The notes: generated from the letters alone by a model not told the origin. DNA of 64,000 nt from Kuschelorhynchus macadamiae (GCA_030620095.1 JAUTXW010004702.1:186001-250000); one strand, 5' to 3'. Shown: positions 47,360-60,800, counted from the first letter of the stretch. Numbers and translations are program-made.

Positions 47360-47739
47360 CGTTCAAATCAACATTCCACTCAAAACAAAACACTACAGTA
47401 CACTCAAAAGTTTCACGTGTTTGCTCAGTTTAAAAACCTCAATAAAATGCACAGTTGAGCTCAAAGTTTTATTCCAAAACGTAGTATCTTCCGCTTACAC
47501 GCACATTTTCTTTTCTAACCGACACAATAGTTCATAGGTTGCCTACGGTTTACCAGAAAACACAAACCCAAGGAAGTTAGCTGAACAATGGCGCATATGG
47601 CAATGGCAATGGCGCCGTCTGTCAAACAGCAGAGCGCTGCGACGTTGTCAGCTTTTGATCAGCTGATTTCTTTTTACTTAAATCATCAGAGGAAGTGTTA
47701 TTAATCGTAAAAAATCGGTAAAATAAAACGTCAACTAGA

Positions 47740-48060
47740 TAAATAAGTAGTTTTTTGATATTGAATTTTTAAACATTTCATTAGGCGACCATGTTGTTCC
47801 GCCAACCGCCAAAATGACTTACCATCAATTTATCCCTATATGGCAGTTGATTTTTGTGCTAAATTTAAGGTCCTGTCGATAAGAAGTTTCTTAATAATAG
47901 TTTTTTTAATATCTTGTAAAGCCGCCTTTCGGTTCCGCTATACTAGATATAACCAAATCGTTACCATTCTATCCCAATATGACTTGATTTTTGGCCAAAA
48001 TTCGAAATCAATCCCATAAATAGTATTTGAGCTATAAATTTTGCCTCCAAGATATTTTCA
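47740..48060 (-). repeat. Dispersed 'ATGGCGG' repeat copy
   Basis: Phrases ATTAGGCGACCATGTTGTTC, TTTATCCCTATATGGCAGTT and GACTTGATTTTTGGCCAAAA place it with the family, in the same orientation as the 8225-13900 copy. Confidence 0.65.
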
Positions 48061-48373
48061 GAACTTCACGTTTCTGGTTTCTTATATGACTCAGGCCTAC
48101 TAACTTGCATTGTTAAATTTTGCAGCTTGAATTATTTTCCTATCCGGAGGTAGATAAAATACGCATTCCTCTACATGACTGATTTAACTCAATGTTTTTG
48201 TGTTATTACACTATGCAGAATTGTTTATTGTTTTGTTTATTATTGAAGTTTTTTGATGTTTTCTTAATTTGGTTCATATTTCTCTTAGTTAAAATTCTAC
48301 CCATTTTTGTTCTGTGGAATGGAAATTAGGTTTAAAACTGAGAACCAAAACATGTTTCATAATTCCTTCTTTT

Positions 48374-48526
<153 letters not shown>

Positions 48527-48649
48527 TATATATATGATTCTTAAAACTCTATATATATTTTTTATTTTTTTTTTGTTTTCTTGGAATATGGTTCGAGTGG
48601 TACAAGGTAATAAAAACTATTTGATTTCCTTTCAAAATCTGTTATTATT

Positions 48650-48700
48650 GAAATTTCCAGACGTTTCGGCAGAATTTCAGCCTTTCTCAATGGAATAGTA
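48650..48700 (-). repeat. Hammerhead-like / Penelope-type terminal motif
   Basis: Minus strand: TTGAGAAAGGCTGAAATTCT then GCCGAAACGTC. GGC-GAA and TTC-GCC can pair as a stem between a degenerate CTGANGA-like box and GAAAC. Only a remnant. Confidence 0.35.
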
Positions 48701-48999
48701 GCAAAACTAAAAAGATACATAAAATATAGATGTTATTGTAATAATAATTAAAGATGATAATAATAAAAGAGACTTAATCCTTATGAGTTTTACTTACTTT
48801 TGGGTTTCAGGAGATTGCATCGCACAATTACGTAATTATTAATAATTACGTAATATATACCTATATATTATGATGTTCGCAAAACTATTTTCTGTCAAAT
48901 AAAAAGAGAATCTATACCGAAATGACGTGAATGACCAATGACCAAACACGCACTTGTCGTTCAAGATTTTCAGATAAAAGGTCAAAAAACCGAGAATGA

Positions 49000-50525
49000 A
49001 AATAAGTCCCTTCGTATCCTACTGCATATATAGGCCACACTTTTTCCGCCTGACGCAGCTATTGCTAAGTTGTATTTAATATTTAGCTAAACTTTTGTAT
49101 CCAAATATCAGTCCAGCAAATTAAATTCAAGGCATCAATGCTAGTGAGTGCAAATACAAAACAAATATGTATTATTTTTTGAGGATTAAACACATATTTT
49201 TGTTATACAATGAAAACGAGAACGATTTGACAACGTGGGATTTTTAAGGTTTGCTCTGCAATGTTGTCCCAATCTTTATATCAAATGAACATTTTGAACA
49301 TCTTTCCTATTTTAAGAACAGCTCTTGTGTATGTACTTGACACAACGGTAAAAGTATAGTAGCCTGAGTAAAGCTAATCGTTCTTACATTCTCTATTATT
49401 TGATTTGACTAACATTTTTGGAAAAAATCTAACTTTTAACGCATATTAAATAGATTTTCCCTTTTTTTTGTCCTCATATTTCTACTTCCATATCTGATTT
49501 ATCATCTGGCAACAGCGGTTAACTTTGATTTAGGCTATAGAATGTATAGGAGTAGGAGTAAACCGTTAAATGTTAAGGAACACGTAAAAAGTAATTTATT
49601 TTTCGTTAAAATTATGAAAAAGTCAGTTTTTTTCATATTTTATTTATTCCTGTTTCAAAAAATTGCTTGTTCACTGAAAAAGAGATTCCTATATTCTGTT
49701 ATAAAATTTAGATAACTTTTATTTTACCTTTTTTTCTTTCAAAAAACGCAACAGTTTTTTAACTAAGCGATGAGGCGTTTTTTGTATTTGACTGAATTAT
49801 TCGCCCCGTTCGCTAGACTAATGAGGTTTATATCGGTGACCCAATCGACTAGTCAATCTTGCCATAATCGAAGATATCGTGTAATTTATGCGCAGTAGCG
49901 CAGTCGAAAATAGATTATCAACCTTTGTACAATAAAAAAGTTTGAGTACTTTTTGGAATCTACCGAATAATAATAATATCCAACAGAATTCAAACTTTGC
50001 GTCTCAATTTGAAATAAGTATTCCACTTCAAATTCAAAATATCTGTCGTCAAAAACTTTAATTAGTCGTGTTTTTGTTAGGAACATAGACAGAAATTTCA
50101 TTCTGGGGGGTCTAGTTGGAGGCACAAATAGTTCTAGACGGGCCTTTATACAGGGTCTATCATTCATTAGTGTGACAAAGTAGCATACTTTCCCAGTAAA
50201 GATTTTTTTTACATTAATGATGGATCACATATGTGACAAATAATACGTACCAGTAAAAAACTTAAAACGAATTTTCTACATTTATTTTAGATTTTTGAAT
50301 TAAATAACAAATTTTATACAAAAGTAACTTAATTAAACACATCTGAAGAAACATGTTTTTTCACTTTTGTTTGATGTACAGTTGTGGAAGTATTACTAAA
50401 ACTAATATAAAATAAACATGAATAATAAAAACCGTAAATTAAAAAATCCCAAAAAAACAGTTCATAAAATTAAATTTATTCTTTTCTTATTTTCCGCGGA
50501 AATATCTATTACTCTTTAAGGATCT
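49000..50525. other. Intergenic DNA, no gene recognised
   Basis: Nothing beyond short open frames. Confidence 0.3.
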
Positions 50526-50710
50526 ATGTTTTCTAACAATGACTTCTCAATTGATAAAATTGCCAAGTTTGATAGTCTGTCATTTCCAAATCTATTTCTC
50601 AAAAATGATTTTATTAATCTTAAACAAGAGAAAGTTCGCTCACATGAAGCACTAGAGACCGGGATTGTTACAGCGATTAGTACGGTTTATATTTTCTTTG
50701 TTTTAATTAG
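50526..50710 (+). CDS. Candidate first coding exon of an unrecognised membrane protein
   Basis: The ATG opens a 62-residue frame: a polar N-terminus (FSIDKIAKFDSLSFPNLF) followed by ALETGIVTAISTVYIFFVL, which could be a membrane segment. The frame ends where a strong donor, ATTAG|GTAAGAG (50711), interrupts it, as expected of a real exon. Topology would fit a receptor-type protein whose first membrane helix is split by an intron. No family can be named and no following exon was found. Confidence 0.3.
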
Positions 50711-50837
50711 GTAAGAGTCAGCATATATTTAGGATTCTTACTAGTAGAGATATTTTGTGTTGTTGTGGTTTGAGTATTTTATTTCGTTAAATATAGTGCT
50801 TGTATGAGCGCATCGTATAATATATTTAGACAGGCTA

Positions 50838-50876
50838 GGGGGGGGCAGTGGGGGGCCACGGTATAAAAAGGGGGGG
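50838..50876 (+). repeat. Three G-runs (8, 6 and 7 G)
   Basis: G-runs at 50838-50845, 50850-50855 and 50870-50876 in otherwise AT-rich DNA; potential quadruplex-forming sequence. Confidence 0.7.
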
Positions 50877-51929
50877 CCTTCTCCTGTCTACGTCCCTGGT
50901 TTTTGTCAGTTCGAAATTGTGCAGCTTTGAACAATTGATGTTAAAAATTACTGCTGAAACGAACAGAATATAAACTATGCATGTTTTACAGTTTTTTGGT
51001 AGATACTCTTCTCAAATATATATTATATTTGCTTCAAACGCAAAAGTTATGACCCAGCTGCGGTGTATCACCTTTTTTACGTTTATTTTTTGTTACATAG
51101 TTTTTTAGTAAAAAGTTTTCCAAATTTACATGTTTGAGACTTAACTAGTAAATTCAAATTGAGGTTAAGTTTTTGTTGACGGTTATTTTGACATAATTTC
51201 CAATTTCGGGAAACTGTCGTACTCGATTTCCTGCGGTACCAAAGTTTCTAACGTCACGCGAGGTATGTTACTTGATTTCTAAAGCGTGAAAAAAAATACT
51301 GAAATTTTGAAAAATAAGCTGCATAAAAATAATAAATGCCATCTTTGCGAGCTTTCATTTTACAACATAAAAAAATGGTTTATAACCGAATTTAAATTCA
51401 CGCCGATTTATCGTCTTAATAAATCAAAGAATATACCTGTCTATATTAATTAAACTAATTATTGATTAATGTAAGATATTCATATCGAAGTAGTATTGAT
51501 TTTATGCTATACATATTCTTCTTCTGTGAGTTGTCAAGATTTTTTTAAATTATAATCTGTCATTTTAAAATTACAAATCTAAATCCCCTTCATTTATGCC
51601 AAAAAGGTGAAAAAATGCTCTAATTATTCTAGAGTCGTTTTAGAACAAAAAAAATACTGATGTGAGATATCTAATTTATTTATACATCAGTCCTCAAATT
51701 ATATTACTCACTCATTAGATCACTTTATAAACGTGTGGTTTTAAATTGTTTATTATATTATTTTTTATACCTTTCGGTCCTGAAATAATATCAAATATTC
51801 ATAATTTTAACCATTACGTAATTAGCCCCCAGATATTAATTTTATTTTTATGTCTATTCTTTTAGGGTTCTCTCTTACAAACAGTTATTAATTAAAGCTA
51901 TATATATGAAAAAATAGATATAAACAAAT

Positions 51930-52480
51930 GACAAAAACTTGTCGGCCATGTTGCCGCCACTATTTTCAATTTCTAAATGTTGACTAAACATTCCTAACGT
52001 GCACTTTAATACGCCAAAATCCTAGGAACACACATTTTGAATTTGAACAGTTTGACAATTTCGTATACAAAAAAATCAGGATGGCGCCAGCTCCAATATG
52101 GCGGAAGTATTTTTATTTGTGATTGGATTCATCTGAATTTGAGTTATTTGAGAGTGCAAATCATTAATTTTTAATCAACATTTAAAAAAAGAAAATGTCG
52201 ACGCCCAAATAGCTGACGAATTGTCAATCAAATCGGTATCTATTGACAACTGATTCGATATATAGATATCGATTGACAATCGGATCTCCACAAATGACAA
52301 AATTCGTCTGCCACTTTGAGCCATTTTGAATTTTTAAATGTTGATTAAAAACTCATGGGTTGTACTCTTAAATGCCCCAAATACCTATTTTCAGTCGAAT
52401 AGGATCACAAATAACGATACACTTGTCCGCTATGCTATATAGGAGACGCCATCTTGATTTTTTTATGGAGCTGTCAAAGT
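51930..52480. repeat. Repeat region with internal direct and inverted copies
   Basis: TGCCGCCACTATTTTCAATT...TAAATGTTGACTAAA (51950) recurs as TGCCACTTTGAGCCATTTTG...TAAATGTTGATTAAAA (52310), with an inverted version near 52165-52200. Probably an old fold-back element. Confidence 0.45.
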
Positions 52481-53053
52481 GTATTGTCAGGGGGACTGTG
52501 CACGCATGACGAATTTGAGTTAATCAATTTCGAGAATGTCTGGAAAAATCTCCATTAGAAGCTTGAACCAAACGGAGAAATGAAGCTAATAAACCCTAAT
52601 TATACTTATACGTTCTTTGTATTTGTATAGGTACTTTTAGTGGCGTATATAAACGGGGGTGGGTTGAAAATCCCCCAAGAGTCAGTTTTTCCTACAGTTA
52701 AAATAAAGACCGACCTTTTTTACGCTTAATTAGGTAGAAAACTGAGGACTTTTTTTTGTTGAAATGAAAATTTTCCTCTCAAAACCCCCTCCAGAGGCAA
52801 GGCCTATATACGCCACTGAGTACCACGACCATTATAAATTTCCAAATTTCAGTTTTTGTAATCCGCATTTTTATATTTGTCGTGGTGGTACCTCGTATAA
52901 TATACATGAAACCCGGAATTAGTCTTATTACATGCAGAGGCAAAGATATTTACCAAAAATAAAATTTTCTGAAAATTAAATAATTAAAAAAAATCCAACG
53001 AATAAATTAAACATTTATAAAAACTAATTTTTAGGTCTACGGTATCTACTTAC

Positions 53054-53205
53054 ATTTTTTTTATAGTCGTAATCATTATTCTTCTTCTTTTTTCGCCTCC
53101 CGACATTCTTTTCCTCTTTCTTCGGTGATAGTAGCTACAATAAAAAACTTCTACCTCCCCTTGCACTAAAACACTAGTACACACTTTGATCGGACGCTTT
53201 GCCAT
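53054..53205 (-). CDS. Candidate exon(s) of an unrecognised basic protein
   Basis: Two readings compete. (a) A first exon from the ATG at 53203-53205, starting MAKRPIKVCTSVL, open to a strong donor GTAAGT (53048-53053). (b) An internal 81-bp exon 53054-53134, with an acceptor TTTTTTATTGTAG before it and the same donor, encoding SPKKEEKNVGRR, a Lys run, then NNDYDYKKN. CCAAT lies about 180 bp upstream in CAGCCAATCAC. No family recognised. Confidence 0.3.
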
Positions 53206-54249
53206 TGTCTATTAATCGAAATCTGTAAACACACTAAAAGTTTAAACTCAAGCGTTCCTAAAAGCCATTTCATAGTCTGGAGTGGGGTCTCCATCTTTTA
53301 CCTTATATCTTTAGGAGAACATTAAATTTTTGTCTGACCCCCGTATTTCATGGTTAATAAGCAAAGGAAATGAACTTTCTCGTGATTGGCTGCTATAAAT
53401 AAATCTGAGCTGGCAACTAACCGGTTTCGTAATAACAGTGGCTTTCAGAATGAGGACGTATTTCGTAAATATTTTATAAATAGCCCTGGTATCTATAGAA
53501 GTTTGTGTATAATATTTAGTTATTAAAACAAAATGCGGTTTACCTAATCCTGAAACACTAACAATATCTAATTAAAAAATCAAAAACCTTTAAGAATTTG
53601 AACAACTATTAATTGTTGACCGAAAACTGCGAAAGAAAAGATTCAAATAAACGAATTTCAAAAAGACTGCCCCATTATTGCAATCTGCTTCTAGATTTCT
53701 ATTGGCCAGGTATTTGTTCAGACTGGTTTGTATGAGTCATGAGACGCCGCGTACTTCCAGATTTGAATGAACTTGAGCTTCAGGTCTTGACTTGTTGGCT
53801 GTCCACTAAGACAAAGAAGTAGAGAGAGAATACTAGAAAGCAGTACATTTTGATTTAATAGCAATAATAGCTTAATGTATATATGTAGCTATGTTTCAGA
53901 TAGGGCTATAATATCTTCTATGACTTTAAATTATTATAAACATTTATGTAGATATAAATCTGCTCACGAAAACTCAATTTCTTCATAATATATTATGACT
54001 AACATATTTTATTTATACATTATAAAAGTTTGTTATTAAAAGCCCATAGTAATTGCTAAGCATAGGCAACTCTGTAGACGTGAAAAGTGCATCAAATTAA
54101 ATTTATTTTGAGAGCTATTTTTGTAGATTTTCTAGATTTCATTTACTTTACACTTCACAATGGAACTGCCATAAACGTTTAACGTAAAAACTCACCTACA
54201 AAACCGAAAATTAAAAAGACAGTACACATTTGTGGTACAAAAATGGTTG

Positions 54250-54400
54250 ATAATTTTGACGTTGGAACTAAATATAACCGTTTATGATCTATAATTTAAA
54301 AACATATTTAACAAAACACTGAAAAATACGCAAAGAAAATTAAAGTTTGAGGTAAATGGACGGAAACGAATGCCCTAATTTCTATTGTGTTCCAGGCTTT
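54250..54400 (-). repeat. Dispersed repeat, inverted partner of 3527-3690
   Basis: Reverse complement matches 3527-3690, including GGAACTAAATATAACCGTTT and GGACGGAAACGAATG. Confidence 0.6.
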
Positions 54401-54762
54401 GGGTTGGAAAAAAAATCATTAAAAGGTAAAATCATAGATGTCACCTTAAAAAAAATGGAATCTGTTAATTTAATATGGATATATCCACTTAAACTATGTT
54501 TTAAATGTTTTTCTTGTTTTAAATATCAAAACTAATTTATTATTAACCTGATATTATTATTATTATATACGAAATATGGGATTGTGGGATAGTCTCGTAT
54601 TTGTAAATTAATTTCTCTTTTCACACTCATTAGTCCTTAGAGTAGTCTAAGGTGCATTCTTTAGTCTTTTGAGTAATTTGTGATTTGAGCTTTTTTCGGA
54701 ATGTATTGAAAGATTTGAATGTTGACATTTTCATAATTGACGTATTGAGATTATGACTTTTC

Positions 54763-54774
54763 TTTCCCGCCAAA
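54763..54774 (+). promoter_or_regulatory. E2F-binding site in the MCM5 promoter
   Basis: TTTCCCGCCAAA is a full match to the E2F consensus (TTTSSCGC, here with the flanking symmetric AAA). It lies 76 bp before the MCM5 ATG. MCM genes are classic E2F targets activated at G1/S. No TATA box is near. Confidence 0.75.
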
Positions 54775-54849
54775 TCCTATTCAATGGCTGGTTGAGGTTT
54801 GGTGGTAATTTTGGTATTTTTTTAGAAGTTTTTGTAGAGAATTTACACA

Positions 54850-57800
54850 ATGGAAGGGTTTGATCGCCCGGACGTGTTTTTCAGTGATAACTGGTCACAA
54901 AATGAAAACGAAGGAGATGGTAGTACCATCAATTTGTTAGCAGTAAAAAAGAAATTTAAAGACTTTATCCGGGAGTTTCACACTGAAAATTTCAATTACA
55001 AATACAGGTAACGACTATATATTGTAGGTACAACTCCAAATTCAAATTTCCCTTTGGTTAAACTAAACATTAATATCTCGGATTTTTCAGGGATACCCTT
55101 AAACGCAACTACAATCTTCGCCAATATTATCTGGATGTAAATATTGAAGATGTGGGCAGTTTTGATGAAACATTAGCCGACAAACTCTACAAACAGCCCA
55201 CAGAACATTTGCCAATTTTCGAAGATGCTGCTACTGAAGTTGCAGATGAGTTAACAGCACCTAGACCTCATGGAGAGGAAAAAATTGAAGATGTTCAGAT
55301 TACGTTCTATTCAGATGCCCACGCTTCAAATTTAAGGGCATTAAAAGTAAGAGTTATTACATATTAATTTTTCACATAAGTTGTTATGTCATTTTAAAAT
55401 TTTTTGTAGTCAGATGTTGTTTCTCGTTTAGTAAAAATACCTGGGATCATTGTTAGTGCTTCAGGCATTAAAGCAAAGGCAACAAAAATTTCTATCCAGT
55501 GCCGTTCTTGCAGTAACATAATACCTAACTTACCAGTTAAAGCTGGACTTGAAGGTTATATTATGCCTAGGAAATGTACTACGTAAGTGTTTCATTTTGT
55601 CACTAGTAGTTATGACTGACCTCAATTTTTCTTAATTATATGTGTATATGTTTTGCTTATTTTTCATGACATTCACATAAAAGAGCTCCATACTTAATAT
55701 TTTTTACAGGGAACAAGCAGGTCGCCCAAAATGTCCACAAGATCCATATTTCATTATGCCAGACAAGTGCAAATCTGTCGACTTTCAAATTCTGAAGCTA
55801 CAGGAATTGCCTGATGGTATTCCTCAAGGGGAGATTCCAAGGCATATGCTGCTTTATTGTGATAGATACTTGTGCGACAAGGTGGTGCCAGGAAACAGGG
55901 TGTTTATCTTAGGGGTTTACTCAATTAAAAAAGTTTCAAAACCATCTAAGGTAAGTTTGGTTAATGCATTGCTGTTTCTCAAGTTTAGGATAGAAAAATT
56001 AAATATTTAAAAGAAAAGCAAAAAACTCAACTTCTTAGAACTGATTCTAAAAAATTAACTGGTTCATTTAAAAGAAGAGAATAATATAGCATACCCTTTT
56101 AGGATTCGAAGGTTTTGTTGTAATTTTTTTTGGGTGAAAATTTATTTTTTTTTTTTAGTTTCACTTTCTCTATTTTCAGATTAACACAAATCAGTTTGTA
56201 TATATTACTTAATTAAGTAACTGTTCTTATTTCCCTTTTTATTAGGTATATATATTTACATTCGCCTTTAATTTGATACTTATCAGGAAGGTATTTCTTT
56301 CATGTTGGTTAAAATAGTGCAATTATTGCAACCATTGTGTTTTTTTATGCATAGATAACTAAAGAACATGATTATTACCCTCCTCTACATACCCAATCAG
56401 GAAAAAAAATTATTAGTTGCATTTATAAAAGAAATCAGTATTGAAATGAGTGTTATAATTTTTAAGTTTTTATCTTTTTTTGTAGAGAGAAGGAAGAGAA
56501 AAAGCAATCACAGGTGTGAGACCTGCATACATGCGTGTTGTTGGTATGCAGTTAGACACTGAGGGAGTTGGATCTCCTGGCTGTGGTACTGTAACATCTA
56601 CAGAGGAAGATTTGTTCCGGAGGATGGCTGCCATGCCCAATATCTATGAAAGATTGTCCAGTAGTGTTGCACCTTCAATCTATGGCTCTGTAGACATAAA
56701 AAAAGCAGTCACTTGTTTGCTGTTTGGAGGTAAAGTATATTCGATCTCAATTGAAATTCTTAAAAAACCATTTGGAATAGAAATTCTTTGTATGGGCGAT
56801 ACCGCCAACTTCGCACAGTGGTGGTGCCGACTTCATTATTTATTACCACTAATATTTCTTTTTAAACAGATAAAAACATATTCTAAGATTATGGTTAGTT
56901 GGTTTGCGAGATACAAACATAAAATGATGTTCAATAATATCTTAAAATCTCAGAAAAAAGTAAAAATATATTTTGAATTTAAATGTATTATTAGAAATAT
57001 TAAGTAATTCCTAATGAATATATGTAGGTACTTTTATTGATACTTAGATACTGTATGTCCCGCCAAATATACTTACTACCAATCCTAGATAGCATAACAA
57101 AATGGCGCCTCGTAAAATATTTGGGTTAATTCTTGCAACTTATTTTGAAGCCTTTATCGGAAGAGACTGAGATTTAGTATGCGTACATAAACCAGATGAC
57201 AATGCAATAGTATATTGTCCATTCATGAATATCTTATACGCGGTGCTTACAAAATATTGCTAATAAGTTCAAAAAAGTTTCCGTTTAAGGAATTGTCTGA
57301 GATTTGATATATATACATAAACTTGATGACAATACAATATTATGTTGTTGAATATCTTGTCTTGTACAGGGTACACCTATATAAACTCAGTGACAATGCA
57401 ATATGATGGTTTCAAATTGTAAATATCTGATACAGGGTGCGTAAAGAATACAAAGTGGTACAAGTTTTTTTTTATCGGAATTAACTGAAATTTGGTATAC
57501 ATACATAAACTGGATCACGATACAATATTAGATGTTCAATCGTGAGTGTCTTTTACCTATACATGATGTGTAAAATATAATGGTAATGTAGTTCCCTCTA
57601 TCGGAATAAACCAAGATTTGGTACACATGCACAACCCGATGATAATACAATATTGTGAAGTCTAAATATTGCTGGAAAGTACAAAATAAAATATATGTGA
57701 AAATATTTAAATATTACAAAAACACAGAACTTTTAAAAGTTTTGTGTTTATGTAATTTTAATTACATCGAAAAATACACATATTAAAATAATTTTAAATT

Positions 57801-60800
57801 AGCAAGTATAAACAATATTTAAAAATTGTTATACTGGGGTAACCCAGCCGTGGTTTCATTTTAATAGGTATGGTAAGTGAATTAATGTATGTATGTATGT
57901 ACGTATGTATATTAGATCTGATCGATAAAGGTATATTGTATATACACAGGGTTATTCACGGTGAGTGTCCAGTTAGAAGTATCTGAAGAATCAATAAACA
58001 GAGTACTTTCAAACCTTGGCTCTACACATAATTGAACAGAAACTCTCTTTTTAAAATATTTCAAATTATGCAGTGTTGCCGCTTTTGACCCAAACCGATA
58101 GCAATATCTATTTTTTAATGAAATGCCCTGTATATTATTGCATTTTTGTAATGTCTTTATGATAAACACTTTTATATGGTGTTTCCTATACCTAAATTCA
58201 ACTGACTTTGGGAAAATGACACCTGAAAATTGAGATGTGCTTTAGCTTGCAGCAAAATAGATTGCACTTTCCTATCTTAGTTTTTAGTTACCTATCATCT
58301 GATACATATTTTAACTTCGACAGGAAATGTCAAATTTTGACAGCTTCCGTCAAATTCAAAATTGGTATCAGGAGTTGAAATCTATTTTGTCGCAAGTTAA
58401 GTCGTTTAGGAGCTACAGAGCTTTAAAACATCAAAAATGTCAATTTTCATCAGCCATTTTATAGAAACAGTTGAATTTATGTATAGGAAACATCACAAAA
58501 AATATTTAGAATCTTCAGGCTAATACAAAATTGCAATAATATACAGGGCCTTCCATTTAGAAAACGGATGTTGCTATCAGTTTGAGCTAGAAATGGCAAT
58601 ACTGCATAATTTAAAATATTTTAAAAATAGAGTTTATGTTCACCTATGGCCAGAGCCAAATGTTCAAAATAGTCTGTTCATTGGTTCTCCAAATATTTTT
58701 AATAGGACACTTACCGTGAATAACCCCGTATACATAATAACAGTTGTATTTTGGCTTTACAAAAACAATAGGAAAATGTAGCAAAAACTATAAAAAAGTA
58801 AATATATGGGTTATATATGGATATACATACTTATTTTTATCAAGAAAAGTGACACATATTAAGAATTATTTAATGTTTATAAATTTATTACTAATTTAGT
58901 TACGAGGAAAGTTCCGAGTAACGCCACTTTACCGATTTTTGTATATTGCAAAAGGAAAATAAATAATGTTTAAAAAAACAATTCGTAGTACTAAAATAAA
59001 TAATATTATGTACATAGTACTAGTTTACTGAGGAACGTTTAACGGATATTGAGGGTACATTGACTATTTTACATATATAACTACTAGCGGGTACCCGCGA
59101 CTTCGTTCGCGTGTGTCGACAATAAAGGGGTAGAAAAAGGTACTTAAATTGTCTTATTTAAGTACCTAATACCCTGTATACATAAAAAAAATATGTAAAT
59201 AATAAAATAAAATACACTTGTCAAAGTTTTTTTTTGAAAAACTAACCGCTTTGTAAATAATAAGAAGTGTAATATTGCGGGGGCTGGGCGGTTTCACCCC
59301 TTGAAATTTGAGGGTCGTAAAATCCACTTTTACCAAACCTTTACATCATACATTCAACCTCTATGACAAAATTCATCTTTTTACGTCAAGAGGTTTGAGT
59401 GGGATTGTGATTAATCAGTGGTCCAATATTTTTGAAACACCCCGTATAATTTTTGAAAAAGTCTTATAATATGCAAAGTATGAAAATAAAATACCCTGTA
59501 TACATTTAAAAAACTCTACGAATGTAGAAACAATTAGAATAAAATGCCTTTATTCAACCGTTTTTTTCAAAAACTAACCGTTTTGTAAATAAAAAAGAGT
59601 TTTATATTCAAGGGATGGTTTCACCCCCTTGAAATGTAAGTTTTGAAAAAACGCGTCTTGTCAAATCTTTACACCGTACAATGAACCTCTATATCAAAAT
59701 TCAGCATTTTATGTCACGAGTGACCCAATTTTTTAAACACCTTGTATACATTTTTTAAAATCTTTAAATGTGTAGAAAATAAAAATAAATAACATATATT
59801 CAAGCGTTTTTCTAAAAACTAACTGTCTCTTAAATAAAATATTGTATTATTTAAGGGGTGGTTTTATCCCCTTGTAACTTGAGTTTTAAAAAATCCCTTT
59901 TTTCCGAACCTCTACACCCTGCAGTCGATCCGTGTACCAAAATTCCGTTTTTTGCGGCAAGCGGTTTCAGCAAAATATTGATTAATCAGTGACCCGATTT
60001 TTTAAAACACTTTGTATTACATTTTCAAAATTTTAAAATAAAAGAAATAAATACAATAAGACATAAAAACTAACCATTTTTTGATTATTTTATTGGGCCG
60101 CTATTTTGTTTTGCTATCTTGGATTCATACCAAAATGTTACCAGTTCATTTCTATGTAACATTTTTTTATGCAAATATTGGAAATAAGTTTTTTAGTAAT
60201 ACTTCCAAACTATCACCAGGTTATCCCCATATAACCCATAAAACCCCCCCATAAGGCGTTTTTTTTGACAATTGCTAATATTTTATTTAACAGCCATTTT
60301 CTTCCACTATCTTGAAATCGTGCCACAATTTTACCATTTTATCTATGGCTTTATGTTAATTAAATATCGTACACCACTGCCTCACACAACTCCGCCCGGC
60401 AGTGCAATTCTCCGATTTCAGACCCTGGCCCGTTCACAATTCAGTCCAAGGCATCTTTTATCTTCGTCTTTCTCACGTCATCCGCGCCGAACATGCCTAT
60501 TTCTCTCTGACAATAATTGATCGGGCCGGGGTTTTGAAATCTGCCAATCACAGGTATCCTGAGTACGCTAACGTCTACCGATACCTATCAATAATATTTT
60601 TGGTATTTTATTTCAATTCCTCATGCATTAAAAAAATAATTTGAAGGGACCACATAACTAGAATAATTTTTTATCCGCATTCCTTTCACGCGTTCAGACT
60701 TATGTGCCAGACTTTACCATATCGCAGAAAATAAATGCATCCTAAAAATTTGGAACCAATTAAAACCTGTCATTGACCAATTGAATGCGTCGGATTGAAT

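Noticed and set aside
56730..57007. Extension of MCM5 exon 5 as an open frame
   Set aside because: The frame continues past the donor GAG|GTAAAG into intron sequence without MCM similarity; the next exon resumes in phase at 61541.
60272..60644. Two overlapping frames in a GC-richer intron patch
   Set aside because: No domain, no splice support; the patch looks like repeat sequence.
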